Positions 12,997 to 27,155 are shown, counted from the first letter of the stretch. The stretch is DNA of 64,000 nucleotides from Osmia lignaria lignaria (GCF_051020975.1 NW_027478159.1:18182501-18246500); one strand, 5' to 3'. Notes: generated from the sequence alone by a model not told the origin. A program made the numbers and translations.

Positions 12997-15900
12997 GATC
13001 AGAGGCGTAGTTCTCGAGATATATCAAGATATTTAAAAGTTCCGAAGCCGCACCAACATAATAGAGATACAGAAACACCGTGGCCCCTCTCTTTGAGATA
13101 ACTCTGCACTATTGCGAGCTGGAAATGCCACTTCCAGTTTAGCTGTGCAGAAGAAGAACAACAAGAAGAAGAAATATCTCGAAATATGTCCGTTAGGCCC
13201 CTTCCCTTGAGATAAATCTGCAAATATCTCGGAAACGAAGCGAGCTATGGCAAAATGTTAACAGACTTTTTTGTAGAGAATTAAGTTTCCTACTTTTTAT
13301 GTTCTATGATATTTTTTGATCAGACGCGTAGTTCTCGAGATATATCAAGATATTTAAAAGTTCCGAAGCCGCACCAACATAATAGAGATACAGAAACACC
13401 GTGGCCCCTTTCTTTGAGATAACTCTGCACCTTGCGAGCTGCAAATGCCACTTCCAGCTTAGCTGTGCAGAAGAAGAACAACAAGAAGAAGAAATATCTC
13501 GAAATATGTCCGTCAGGCCCCTTCCCTTGAGATAAATCTGCAAATATCTCGGAAACGAAGAGAGCTATGGCAAAATGATGAGAGACCTTTTTTGTAGAGA
13601 ATTAAGTTGCCTACTTTTTATGTTCCATGATATTTTTTGATCAGATGCGTAGTTCTCGAGATATATCAAGATATTTAAAAGTTCCGAAGCTGCACCAACA
13701 TAATAGAGATACAGAAACACCGTGGCCCCTTTCTTTGAGATAACTCTGCACTATTGCGAGCTGCAAATGCCACTTCCAGCTTAGCTGTGCAGAAGAAGAA
13801 CAACAAGAAGAAGATATATCACGAAATATGTCCGTTAGGCCCCTTCCCTTGAGATAAATCTGCAAATATCTCGGAAACGAAGCGAGCTATGGCAAAATGT
13901 TAAGAGACCTTTTTTGTAGCGAATTAAGTTTCCTACTTTTTATGTTCTATGATATTTTTTGATCAGATGCGTAGTTCTCGAGATATATCAAGATATTTAA
14001 AAGTTCCGAAGCCGCACCAACATAATAGAGATACAGAAACACCGTGGCCCCTTTCTTTCAGATAGCTATGCACTATGGCGATCTGCAAATGCCACTTCCA
14101 GCTTAGCTGTGCAGAAGAAGAACAACAAGAAGAAGAAATATCTCGAAATATGTCCGTCAGGCCCCTTACCTTGAGATAAATCTGCAAATATCTCGGAAAC
14201 GAAGCGAGCTATGGCAAAATGTTAAGAGACCGTTTTTGTAGAGAAGTAAGTTTCCTACTTTTTATCTTCTATGATATTTTCTGATCAGATGCGTAGTTCT
14301 CGAGATATATCAAGATATTTAAAAGTTCCGAAGCCGCACCAACATAATAGAGATACAGAAACACCGTGGCCCCTCTCTTTGAGATAACTCTGCACAATTG
14401 CGAGCTGCAAATGCCACTTCCAGCTTAGCTGTGCAGAAGAACAACAACAAGAAGAAGAAATATCTCGAAATATGTCCGTCAGGACCCTTCCCTTGAGATA
14501 AATCTGCAAATATCTCGGAAACGAAGCGAGCTATTGCAAAACGTTAAGAGACCTTTTTTGTAGAGAATTAAGTTTCCTACTTTTTATGTTCTATGATATT
14601 TTTTGATCAGATGCGTAGTTCTCGAGATATATCAAGATATTTAAAAGTTCCGAAGCCGCACCAACATAATAGAGATACAGAAACACCGTGGCCCCTCTCT
14701 TTGAGATAACTCTGCACTATTGCGAGCTGGAAATGCCACTTCTAGTTTAGCTGTGCAGAAGAAGAACAACAAGAAGAAGAAATATCTCGAAATATGTCCG
14801 TTAGGCCCCTTCCCTTGAGATAAATCTGCAAATATCTCGGAAACGAAGCGAGCTATGGCAAAATGTTAACAGACTTTTTTGTAGAGAATTAAGTTTCCTA
14901 CTTTTTATGTTCTATGATATTTTTTGATCAGACGCGTAGTTCTCGAGATATATCAAGATATTTAAAAGTTCCGAAGCCGCACCAACATAATAGAGATACA
15001 GAAACACCGTGGCCCCTTTCTTTGAGATAACTCTGCACCTTGCGAGCTGCAAATGCCACTTCCAGCTTAGCTGTGCAGAAGAAGAACAACAAGAAGAAGA
15101 AATATCTCGAAATATGTCCGTCAGGCCCCTTCCCTTGAGATAAATCTGCAAATATCTCGGAAACGAAGAGAGCTATGGCAAAATGATAAGAGACCTTTTT
15201 TGTAGAGAATTAAGTTGCCTACTTTTTATGTTCTATGATATTTTTTGATCAGATGCGTAGTTCTCGAGATATATCAAGATATTTAAAAGTTCCGAAGCCG
15301 CACCAACATAATAGAGATACAGAAACACCGTGGCCCCTTTCTTTCAGATAGCTATGCACTATTGCGAGCTGCAAATGCCACTTCCAGCTTAGCTGTGCAG
15401 AAGAAGAACAACAAGAAGAAGAAATATCTCGAAATATGTCCGTCAGGCCCCTTACCTTGAGATAAATCTGCAAATATCTCGGAAACGAAGCGAGCTATGG
15501 CAAAATGTTAAGAGACCTTTTTTGTAGAGAATTAAGTTTCCTACTTTTTATCTTCTATGATATTTTCTGATCAGATGCGTAGTTCTCGAGATATATCAAG
15601 ATATTTAAAAGTTCCGAAGCCGCACCAACATAATAGAGATACAGAAACACCGTGGCCCCTCTCTTTGAGATAACTCTGCACAATTGCGAGCTGCAAATGC
15701 CACTTCCAGCTTAGCTGTGCAGAAGAGGAACAACAAGAAGAAGAAATATCTCGAAATATGTCCGTCAGGCCCCTTCCCTTGAGATAAATCTGCAAATATC
15801 TCGGAAACGAAGCGAGCTATGGCAAAATGTTAAGAGACCTTTTTTGTAGAGAATTATGTTTCCTACTTTTTATGTTCTATGATATTTTTTGATCAGACGC

Positions 15901-16211
15901 GTAGTTCTCGAGATATATCAAGATATTTAAAAGTTCCGAAGCCGCACCAACATAATAGAGATACAGAAACACCGTGGCTCCTTTCTTTGAGATAACTCTG
16001 CACTATTGCGACCTGGAAATGCCACTTCCAGTTTAGCTGTGCAGAAGAAGAACAACAAGAAGAAGAAATATCTCGAAATATGTCCGTTAGGCCCCTTCCC
16101 TTGAGATAAATCTGCAAATATCTCGGAAACGAAGCGAGCTATGGCAAAATGTTAACAGACTTTTTTGTAGAGAATTAAGTTTCCTACTTTTTATGTTCTA
16201 TGATATTTTTT
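12997..16211. repeat. 5-mer spaced satellite domain
   Basis: A pair of marks, AACAGACTTTTTTG (one base short) followed in the next monomer by GCACCTTGCG (one base short), occurs at 13318 and again at 14926, 1608 bp or five monomers apart. The second mark recurs at 17499 and 20717. The 13639 and 15247 units share AAGAGAGC before a TGAT(G/A)AGAG end. Many monomers here are 321 bp because of these two lesions, so the lesions spread by duplication rather than arising independently. Confidence 0.75.
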
Positions 16212-17819
16212 GATCAGACGCGTAGTTCTCGAGATATATCAAGATATTTAAAAGTTCCGAAGCCGCACCAACATAATAGAGATACAGAAACACCGTGGCC
16301 CCTTTCTTTGAGATAACTCTGCACAATTGCGAGCTGCAAATGCCACTTCCAGCTGAGCTGTGCAGAAGAAGAACAACAAGAAGAAGAAATATCTCGAAAT
16401 ATGTCCGTTAGGCCCCTTCCCTTGAGATAAATCTGCAAATATCTCGGAAACGAAGCGAGCTATGGCAAAATGTTAACAGACCTTTTTTGTAGCGAATTAA
16501 GTTTCCTACTTTTTATGTTCTATGATATTTTTTGATCAGATGCGTAGTTCTCGAGATATATCAAGATATTTAAAAGTTCCGAAGCCGCACCAACATAATA
16601 GAGATACAGAAACACCGTGGCCCCTTTCTTTCAGATAGCTATGCACTATTGCGAGCTGCAAATGCCACTTCCAGCTTAGCTGTGCAGAAGAAGAATAACA
16701 AGAAGAAGAAATATCTCGAAATATGTCCGTCAGGCCCCTTACCTTGAGATAAATCTGCAAATATCTCGGAAACGAAGCGAGCTATGGCAAAATGTTAAGA
16801 GACCTTTTTTGTAGCGAAGTAAGTTTCCTACTTTTTATGTTCTATGATATTTTTTGATCAGACGCGTAGTTCTCGAGATATATCAAGATATTTAAAAGTT
16901 CCGAAGCCGCACCAACATAATAGAGATACAGAAACACCGTGGCCCCTTTCTTTGAGATAACTCTGCACTATTGCGACCTGGAAATGCCACTTCCAGTTTA
17001 GCTGTGCAGAAGAAGAACAACAAGAAGAAGAAATATCTCGAAATATGTCCGTTAGGCCCCTTCCCTTGAGATAAATCTGCAAATATCTCGGAAACGAAGC
17101 GAGCTATGGCAAAATGTTAAGAGACCTTTTTTGTAGAGAATTAAGCTTCCTACGTTTTATGTTCTATGATATTTTTTGATCAGATGCGTAGTTCTCGAGA
17201 TATATCAAGATATTTAAAAGTTCCGGAGCCGCACCAACATAATAGAGATACAGAAACACCGTGGCCCCTCTCTTTGAGATAACTCTGCACTATTGCGAGC
17301 TGGAAATGCCACTTCCAGTTTAGCTGTGCAGAAGAAGAACAACAAGAAGAAGAAATATCTCGAAATATGTCCGTTAGGCCCCTTCCCTTGAGATAAATCT
17401 GCAAATATCTCGGAAACGAAGCGAGCTATGGCAAAATGTTAACAGACTTTTTTGTAGAGAATTAAGTTTCCTACTTTTTATGTTCTATGATATTTTTTGA
17501 TCAGACGCGTAGTTCTCGAGATATATCAAGATATTTAAAAGTTCCGAAGCCGCACCAACATAATAGAGATACAGAAACACCGTGGCCCCTTTCTTTGAGA
17601 TAACTCTGCACCTTGCGAGCTGCAAATGCCACTTCCAGCTTAGCTGTGCAGAAGAAGAACAACAAGAAGAAGAAATATCTCGAAATATGTCCGTCAGGCC
17701 CCTTCCCTTGAGATAAATCTGCAAATATCTCGGAAACGAAGAGAGCTATGGCAAAATGATAAGAGACCTTTTTTGTAGAGAATTAAGTTGCCTACTTTTT
17801 ATGTTCTATGATATTTTTT
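16212..17819. repeat. 5-monomer block, copy 1 of a 10-mer-spaced pair
   Basis: Five monomers (16212, 16534, 16856, 17178, 17499) match the block at 19430-21037 with a constant shift of 3218 bp. Shared marks are the GACGCG head, TTTCAGATAGCTATGC, GACCTGGAAATG, TTCCGGAGCC and the GCACCTTGCG lesion. The 3218-bp spacing is ten monomers minus the two one-base deletions. Confidence 0.8.
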
Positions 17820-19429
17820 GATCAGATGCGTAGTTCTCGAGATATATCAAGATATTTAAAAGTTCCGAAGCCGCACCAACATAATAGAGATACAGAAACA
17901 CCGTGGCCCCTTTCTTTCAGATAGCTATGCACTATTGCGAGCTGCAAATACCACTTCCAGCTTAGCTGTGCAGAAGAAGAACAACAAGAAGAAGAAATAT
18001 CTCGAAATATGTCCGTCAGGCCCCTTACCTTGAGATAAATCTGCAAATATCTCGGAAACGAAGCGAGCTATGGCAAAATGTTAAGAGACCTTTTTTGTAG
18101 AGAATTAAGTTTCCTACTTTTTATCTTCTATGATATTTTCTGATCAGATGCGTAGTTCTCGAGATATATCAAGATATTTAAAAGTTCCGAAGCCGCACCA
18201 ACATAATAGAGATACAGAAACACCGTGGCCCCTCTCTTTGAGATAACTCTGCACAATTGCGAGCTGCAAATGCCACTTCCAGCTTAGCTGTGCAGAAGAG
18301 GAACAACAAGAAGAAGAAATATCTCGAAATATGTCCGTCAGGCCCCTTCCCTTGAGATAAATCTGCAAATATCTCGGAAACGAAGCGAGCTATGGCAAAA
18401 TGATAAGAGACCTTTTTTGTAGAGAATTAAGTTGCCTACTTTTTATGTTCTATGATATTTTTTGATCAGATGCGTAGTTCTCGAGATATATCAAGATATT
18501 TAAAAGTTCCGAAGCCGCACCAACATAATAGAGATACAGAAACACCGTGGCCCCTTTCTTTGAGATAACTCTGCACTATTGCGAGCTGCAAATGCCACTT
18601 CCAGCTTAGCTGTGCAGAAGAAGAACAACAAGAAGAAGAAATATCTCGAAATATGTCCGTCAGGCCCCTTCCCTTGAGATAAATCTGCAAATATCTCGGA
18701 AACGAAGAGAGCTATGGCAAAATGATAAGAGACCTTTTTTGTAGAGAATTAAGTTGCCTACTTTTTATGTTCTATGATATTTTTTGATCAGATGCGTAGT
18801 TCTCGAGATATATCAAGATATTTAAAAGTTCCGAAGCCGCACCAACATAATAGAGATACAGAAACACCGTGGCCCCTTTCTTTGAGATAACTCTGCACTA
18901 TTGCGAGCTGCAAATGCCACTTCCAGCTTAGCTGTGCAGAAGAAGAACAACAAGAAGAAGAAATATCACGACATATGTCCGTTAGGCCCCTTCCCTTGAG
19001 ATAAATCTGCAAATATCTCGGAAACGAAGCGAGCTATGGCAAAATGTTAAGAGACCTTTTTTGTAGCGAATTAAGTTTCCTACTTTTTATGTTCTATGAT
19101 ATTTTTTGATCAGATGCGTAGTTCTCGAGATATATCAAGATATTTAAAAGTTCCGAAGCCGCACCAACATAATAGAGATACAGAAACACCGTGGCCCCTT
19201 TCTTTCAGATAGCTATGCACTATTGCGAGCTGCAAATGCCACTTCCAGCTTAGCTGTGCAGAAGAAGAACAACAAGAAGAAGAAATATCTCGAAATATGT
19301 CCGTCAGGCCCCTTACCTTGAGATAAATCTGCAAATATCTCGGAAACGAAGCGAGCTATGGCAAAATGTTAAGAGACCTTTTTTGTAGAGAATTAAGTTT
19401 CCTACTTTTTATGTTCTATGATATTTTTT
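17820..19429. repeat. 5-monomer block Y, copy 1 of 3
   Basis: Five monomers are led by a unit with GCAAATACCAC and TTTCAGATAGC. They are followed by a TATCTTCTATG/AGAGGAAC unit, two AAGTTGCC units and a second TTTCAGATAGC unit. The block recurs at 21360 and 24258. One private change is CACGACATATG near 18967; the other copies read CACGAAATATG. Confidence 0.8.
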
Positions 19430-21037
19430 GATCAGACGCGTAGTTCTCGAGATATATCAAGATATTTAAAAGTTCCGAAGCCGCACCAACATAATAGAGA
19501 TACAGAAACACCGTGGCCCCTTTCTTTGAGATAACTCTGCACAATTGCGAGCTGCAAATGCCACTTCCAGCTGAGCTGTGCAGAAGAAGAACAACAAGAA
19601 GAAGAAATATCTCGAAATATGTCCGTTAGGCCCCTTCCCTTGAGATAAATCTGCAAATATCTCGGAAACGAAGCGAGCTATGGCAAAATGTTAACAGACC
19701 TTTTTTGTAGCGAATTAAGTTTCCTACTTTTTATGTTCTATGATATTTTTTGATCAGATGCGTAGTTCTCGAGATATATCAAGATATTTAAAAGTTCCGA
19801 AGCCGCACCAACATAATAGAGATACAGAAACACCGTGGCCCCTTTCTTTCAGATAGCTATGCACTATTGCGAGCTGCAAATGCCACTTCCAGCTTAGCTG
19901 TGCAGAAGAAGAACAACAAGAAGAAGAAATATCTCGAAATATGTCCGTCAGGCCCCTTACCTTGAGATAAATCTGCAAATATCTCGGAAACGAAGCGAGC
20001 TATGGCAAAATGTTAAGAGACCTTTTTTGTAGCGAAGTAAGTTTCCTACTTTTTATGTTCTATGATATTTTTTGATCAGACGCGTAGTTCTCGAGATATA
20101 TCAAGATATTTAAAAGTTCCGAAGCCGCACCAACATAATAGAGATACAGAAACACCGTGGCCCCTTTCTTTGAGATAACTCTGCACTATTGCGACCTGGA
20201 AATGCCACTTCCAGTTTAGCTGTGCAGAAGAAGAACAACAAGAAGAAGAAATATCTCGAAATATGTCCGTTAGGCCCCTTCCCTTGAGATAAATCTGCAA
20301 ATATCTCGGAAACGAAGCGAGCTATGGCAAAATGTTAAGAGACCTTTTTTGTAGAGAATTAAGTTTCCTACGTTTTATGTTCTATGATATTTTTTGATCA
20401 GATGCGTAGTTCTCGAGATATATCAAGATATTTAAAAGTTCCGGAGCCGCACCAACATAATAGAGATACAGAAACACCGTGGCCCCTCTCTTTGAGATAA
20501 CTCTGCACTATTGCGAGCTGGAAATGCCACTTCCAGTTTAGCTGTGCAGAAGAAGAACAACAAGAAGAAGAAATATCTCGAAATATGTCCGTTAGGCCCC
20601 TTCCCTTGAGATAAATCTGCAAATATCTCGGAAACGAAGCGAGCTATGGCAAAATGTTAACAGACTTTTTTGTAGAGAATTAAGTTTCCTACTTTTTATG
20701 TTCTATGATATTTTTTGATCAGACGCGTAGTTCTCGAGATATATCAAGATATTTAAAAGTTCCGAAGCCGCACCAACATAATAGAGATACAGAAACACCG
20801 TGGCCCCTTTCTTTGAGATAACTCTGCACCTTGCGAGCTGCAAATGCCACTTCCAGCTCAGCTGTGCAGAAGAAGAACAACAAGAAGAAGAAATATCTCG
20901 AAATATGTCCGTCAGGCCCCTTCCCTTGAGATAAATCTGCAAATATCTCGGAAACGAAGAGAGCTATGGCAAAATGATAAGAGACCTTTTTTGTAGAGAA
21001 TTAAGTTGCCTACTTTTTATGTTCTATGATATTTTTT
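19430..21037. repeat. 5-monomer block, copy 2 of the 10-mer-spaced pair
   Basis: This repeats 16212-17819 at a shift of 3218 bp. Differences include CAGCTCAGCTG near 20855, where copy 1 has CAGCTTAGCTG, and AAGTTTCC near 20363, where copy 1 has AAGCTTCC. The last two units (20396 and 20717) are 321 bp and are the final length variants in the window. Confidence 0.8.
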
Positions 21038-21359
21038 GATCAGATGCGTAGTTCTCGAGATATATCAAGATATTTAAAAGTTCCGAAGCCGCACCAACAT
21101 AATAGAGATACAGAAACACCGTGGCCCCTTTCTTTGAGATAACTCTGCACTATTGCGAGCTGCAAATGCCACTTCCAGCTTAGCTGTGCAGAAGAAGAAC
21201 AACAAGAAGAAGAAATATCACGAAATATGTCCGTTAGGCCCCTTCCCTTGAGATAAATCTGCAAATATCTCGGAAACGAAGCGAGCTATGGCAAAATGTT
21301 AAGAGACCTTTTTTGTAGCGAATTAAGTTTCCTACTTTTTATGTTCTATGATATTTTTT
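21038..21359. repeat. Single junction monomer
   Basis: One 322-bp monomer lies between the 5-monomer block ending at 21037 and block Y starting at 21360. Its right part (TATCACGAAATATG, CCGTTAGG) matches the right part of the 23936 monomer, which ends the first 9-mer. The 9-mer duplication therefore probably begins inside this unit, near 21.1 kb. Confidence 0.7.
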
Positions 21360-24257
21360 GATCAGATGCGTAGTTCTCGAGATATATCAAGATATTTAAA
21401 AGTTCCGAAGCCGCACCAACATAATAGAGATACAGAAACACCGTGGCCCCTTTCTTTCAGATAGCTATGCACTATTGCGAGCTGCAAATACCACTTCCAG
21501 CTTAGCTGTGCAGAAGAAGAACAACAAGAAGAAGAAATATCTCGAAATATGTCCGTCAGGCCCCTTACCTTGAGATAAATCTGCAAATATCTCGGAAACG
21601 AAGCGAGCTATGGCAAAATGTTAAGAGACCTTTTTTGTAGAGAATTAAGTTTCCTACTTTTTATCTTCTATGATATTTTCTGATCAGATGCGTAGTTCTC
21701 GAGATATATCAAGATATTTAAAAGTTCCGAAGCCGCACCAACATAATAGAGATACAGAAACACCGTGGCCCCTCTCTTTGAGATAACTCTGCACAATTGC
21801 GAGCTGCAAATGCCACTTCCAGCTTAGCTGTGCAGAAGAGGAACAACAAGAAGAAGAAATATCTCGAAATATGTCCGTCAGGCCCCTTCCCTTGAGATAA
21901 ATCTGCAAATATCTCGGAAACGAAGCGAGCTATGGCAAAATGATAAGAGACCTTTTTTGTAGAGAATTAAGTTGCCTACTTTTTATGTTCTATGATATTT
22001 TTTGATCAGATGCGTAGTTCTCGAGATATATCAAGATATTTAAAAGTTCCGAAGCCGCACCAACATAATAGAGATACAGAAACACCGTGGCCCCTTTCTT
22101 TGAGATAACTCTGCACTATTGCGAGCTGCAAATGCCACTTCCAGCTTAGCTGTGCAGAAGAAGAACAACAAGAAGAAGAAATATCTCGAAATATGTCCGT
22201 CAGGCCCCTTCCCTTGAGATAAATCTGCAAATATCTCGGAAACGAAGAGAGCTATGGCAAAATGATAAGAGACCTTTTTTGTAGAGAATTAAGTTGCCTA
22301 CTTTTTATGTTCTATGATATTTTTTGATCAGATGCGTAGTTCTCGAGATATATCAAGATATTTAAAAGTTCCGAAGCCGCACCAACATAATAGAGATACA
22401 GAAACACCGTGGCCCCTTTCTTTGAGATAACTCTGCACTATTGCGAGCTGCAAATGCCACTTCCAGCTTAGCTGTGCAGAAGAAGAACAACAAGAAGAAG
22501 AAATATCACGAAATATGTCCGTTAGGCCCCTTCCCTTGAGATAAATCTGCAAATATCTCGGAAACGAAGCGAGCTATGGCAAAATGTTAAGAGACCTTTT
22601 TTGTAGCGAATTAAGTTTCCTACTTTTTATGCACTATGATATTTTTTGATCAGATGCGTAGTTCTCGAGATATATCAAGATATTTAAAAGTTCCGAAGCC
22701 GCACCAACATAATAGAGATACAGAAACACCGTGGCCCCTTTCTTTCAGATAGCTATGCACTATTGCGAGCTGCAAACGCCACTTCCAGCTTAGCTGTGCA
22801 GAAGAAGAACAACAAGAAGAAGAAATATCTCGAAATATGTCCGTCAGGCCCCTTACCTTGAGATAAATCTGCAAATATCTCGGAAACGAAGCGAGCTATG
22901 GCAAAATCTTAAGAGACCTTTTTTGTAGAGAATTATGTTTCCTACTTTTTATGTTCTATGATATTTTTTGATCAGACGCGTAGTTTTTGAGATATATCAA
23001 GATATTTAAAAGTTCCGAAGCCGCACCAACATAATAGAGATACAGAAACACCGTGGCTCCTTTCTTTGAGATAACTCTGCACTATTGCGACCTGGAAATG
23101 CCACTTCCAGTTTAGCTGTGCAGAAGAAGAACAACAAGAAGAAGAAATATCTCGAAATATGTCCGTTAGGCCCCTTCCCTTGAGATAAATCTGCAAATAT
23201 CTCGGAAACGAAGCGAGCTATGGCAAAATGTTAAGAGACCTTTTTTGTAGAGAATTAAGTTTCCTACGTTTTATGTTCTATGATATTTTTTGATCAGACG
23301 CGTAGTTCTCGAGATATATCAAGATATTTAAAAGTTCCGAAGCCGCACCAACATAATAGAGATACAGAAACACCGTGGCCCCTTTCTTTGAGATAACTCT
23401 GCACTATTGCGAGCTGCAAATGCCACTTCCAGCTTAGCTGTGCAGAAGAAGAACAACAAGAAGAAGAAATATCTGGAAATATGTCCGTCAGGCCCCTTCC
23501 CTTGAGATAAATGTGCAAATATCTCGGAAACGAAGAGAGCTATGGCAAAATGAATAGAGACCTTTTTTGTAGAGAATTAAGTTTCCTACTTTTTATGTTC
23601 TATGATATTTTTTGATCAGATGCGTAGTTCTCGAGATATATCAAGATATTTAAAAGTTCCGAAGCCGCACCAACATAATAGAGATACAGAAACACCGTGG
23701 CCCCTTTCTTTGAGATAACTCTGCACTAGTGCGAGCCGCAAATGCCACTTCCAGCTTAGCTGTGCAGAAGAAGAACAACAAGAAGAAGAAATATCTCGAA
23801 ATATGTCCGTCAGGCCCCTTCCCTTGAGATAAATCTGCAAATATCTCGGAAACGAAGCGAGCTATTGCAAAATGTTAACAGACCTTTTTTGTAGAGAATT
23901 GAGTTTCCTACTTTTTATGTTCTATGAAATTTTTTGATCAGATGCGTAGTTCTCGAGATATATCAAGATATTTAAAAGTTAAGAAGCCGCACCAACATAA
24001 TAGAGATACAGAAACACCGTGGCCCCTTTCTTTGAGATAACTCTGCACTATTGCGAGCTGCAAATGCCACTTCCAGCTTAGCTGTGCAGAAGAAGAACAA
24101 CAAGAAGAAGAAATATCACGAAATATGTCCGTTAGGCCCCTTCCCTTGAGATAAATCTGCAAATATCTCGGAAACGAAGCGAGCTATGGCAAAATGTTAA
24201 GAGACCTTTTTTGTAGCGAATTAAGTTTCCTACTTTTTATGTTCTATGATATTTTTT
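21360..24257. repeat. 9-mer HOR copy 1 (2898 bp)
   Basis: Nine monomers, block Y plus four more, are repeated directly and almost exactly at 24258. Rare shared marks, each 2898 bp apart, are TATGCACTATG (22629), TAGTTTTTGAG (22981), ATGAATAGAG (23550), TCTATGAAATT (23922) and AAGTTAAGAAGCC (23976). Confidence 0.9.
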
Positions 24258-27155
24258 GATCAGATGCGTAGTTCTCGAGATATATCAAGATATTTAAAAG
24301 TTCCGAAGCCGCACCAACATAATAGAGATACAGAAACACCGTGGCCCCTTTCTTTCAGATAGCTATGCACTATTGCGAGCTGCAAATACCACTTCCAGCT
24401 TAGCTGTGCAGAAGAAGAACAACAAGAAGAAGAAATATCTCGAAATATGTCCGTCAGGCCCCTTACCTTGAGATAAATCTGCAAATATCTCGGAAACGAA
24501 GCGAGCTATGGCAAAATGTTAAGAGACCTTTTTTGTAGAGAATTAAGTTTCCTACTTTTTATCTTCTATGATATTTTCTGATCAGATGCGTAGTTCTCGA
24601 GATATATCAAGATATTTAAAAGTTCCGAAGCCGCACCAACATAATAGAGATACAGAAACACCGTGGCCCCTCTCTTTGAGATAACTCTGCACAATTGCGA
24701 GCTGCAAATGCCACTTCCAGCTTAGCTGTGCAGAAGAGGAACAACAAGAAGAAGAAATATCTCGAAATATGTCCGTCAGGCCCCTTCCCTTGAGATAAAT
24801 CTGCAAATATCTCGGAAACGAAGCGAGCTATGGCAAAATGATAAGAGACCTTTTTTGTAGAGAATTAAGTTGCCTACTTTCTATGTTCTATGATATTTTT
24901 TGATCAGATGCGTAGTTCTCGAGATATATCAAGATATTTAAAAGTTCCGAAGCCGCACCAACATAATAGAGATACAGAAACACCGTGGCCCCTTTCTTTG
25001 AGATAACTCTGCACTATTGCGAGCTGCAAATGCCACTTCCAGCTTAGCTGTGCAGAAGAAGAACAACAAGAAGAAGAAATATCTCGAAATATGTCCGTCA
25101 GGCCCCTTCCCTTGAGATAAATCTGCAAATATCTCGGAAACGAAGAGAGCTATGGCAAAATGATAAGAGACCTTTTTTGTAGAGAATTAAGTTGCCTACT
25201 TTTTATGTTCTATGATATTTTTTGATCAGATGCGTAGTTCTCGAGATATATCAAGATATTTAAAAGTTCCGAAGCCGCACCAACATAATAGAGATACAGA
25301 AACACCGTGGCCCCTTTCTTTGAGATAACTCTGCACTATTGCGAGCTGCAAATGCCACTTCCAGCTTAGCTGTGCAGAAGAAGAACAACAAGAAGAAGAA
25401 ATATCACGAAATATGTCCGTTAGGCCCCTTCCCTTGAGATAAATCTGCAAATATCTCGGAAACGAAGCGAGCTATGGCAAAATGTTAAGAGACCTTTTTT
25501 GTAGCGAATTAAGTTTCCTACTTTTTATGCACTATGATATTTTTTGATCAGATGCGTAGTTCTCGAGATATATCAAGATATTTAAAAGTTCCGAAGCCGC
25601 ACCAACATAATAGAGATACAGAAACACCGTGGCCCCTTTCTTTCAGATAGCTATGCACTATTGCGAGCTGCAAACGCCACTTCCAGCTTAGCTGTGCAGA
25701 AGAAGAACAACAAGAAGAAGAAATATCTCGAAATATGTCCGTCAGGCCCCTTACCTTGAGATAAATCTGCAAATATCTCGGAAACGAAGCGAGCTATGGC
25801 AAAATCTTAAGAGACCTTTTTTGTAGAGAATTATGTTTCCTACTTTTTATGTTCTATGATATTTTTTGATCAGACGCGTAGTTTTTGAGATATATCAAGA
25901 TATTTAAAAGTTCCGAAGCCGCACCAACATAATAGAGATACAGAAACACCGTGGCTCCTTTCTTTGAGATAACTCTGCACTATTGCGACCTGGAAATGCC
26001 ACTTCCAGTTTAGCTGTGCAGAAGAAGAACAACAAGAAGAAGAAATATCTCGAAATATGTCCGTTAGGCCCCTTCCCTTGAGATAAATCTGCAAATATCT
26101 CGGAAACGAAGCGAGCTATGGCAAAATGTTAAGAGACCTTTTTTGTAGAGAATTAAGTTTCCTACGTTTTATGTTCTATGATATTTTTTGATCAGATGCG
26201 TAGTTCTCGAGATATATCAAGATATTTAAAAGTTCCGAAGCCGCACCAACATAATAGAGATACAGAAACACCGTGGCCCCTTTCTTTGAGATAACTCTGC
26301 ACTATTGCGAGCTGCAAATGCCACTTCCAGCTTAGCTGTGCAGAAGAAGAACAACAAGAAGAAGAAATATCTGGAAATATGTCCGTCAGGCCCCTTCCCT
26401 TGAGATAAATGTGCAAATATCTCGGAAACGAAGAGAGCTATGGCAAAATGAATAGAGACCTTTTTTGTAGAGAATTAAGTTTCCTACTTTTTATGTTCTA
26501 TGATATTTTTTGATCAGATGCGTAGTTCTCGAGATATATCAAGATATTTAAAAGTTCCGAAGCCGCACCAACATAATAGAGATACAGAAACACCGTGGCC
26601 CCTTTCTTTGAGATAACTCTGCACTAGTGCGAGCCGCAAATGCCACTTCCAGCTTAGCTGTGCAGAAGAAGAACAACAAGAAGAAGAAATATCTCGAAAT
26701 ATGTCCGTCAGGCCCCTTCCCTTGAGATAAATCTGCAAATATCTCGGAAACGAAGCGAGCTATTGCAAAATGTTAACAGACCTTTTTTGTAGAGAATTGA
26801 GTTTCCTACTTTTTATGTTCTATGAAATTTTTTGATCAGATGCGTAGTTCTCGAGATATATCAAGATATTTAAAAGTTAAGAAGCCGCACCAACATAATA
26901 GAGATACAGAAACACCGTGGCCCCTTTCTTTGAGATAACTCTGCACTATTGCGAGCTGCAAATGCCACTTCCAGCTTAGCTGTGCAGAAGAAGAACAACA
27001 AGAAGAAGAAATATCTCGAAATATGTCCGTCAGACCCCTTCCCTTGAGATGAATCTGCAAATATCTCGGAAACGAAGCGAGCTATGGCAAAACGTTAAGA
27101 GACCTTTTTTGTAGAGAATTAAGTTTCCTACTTTTTATGTTCTATGATATTTTTT
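24258..27155. repeat. 9-mer HOR copy 2 (2898 bp)
   Basis: This is the partner of 21360-24257 in direct tandem. Differences I noticed are few: TTTCTATG for TTTTTATG near 24878, GATGCG for GACGCG near 26197, and a divergent last half-monomer after about 27.0 kb (ATATCTCG, CAGACCCC, GAGATGAATC instead of ATATCACG, TAGGCCCC, GAGATAAATC). Such a close match means a very recent duplication or an assembly artefact. Confidence 0.9.
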
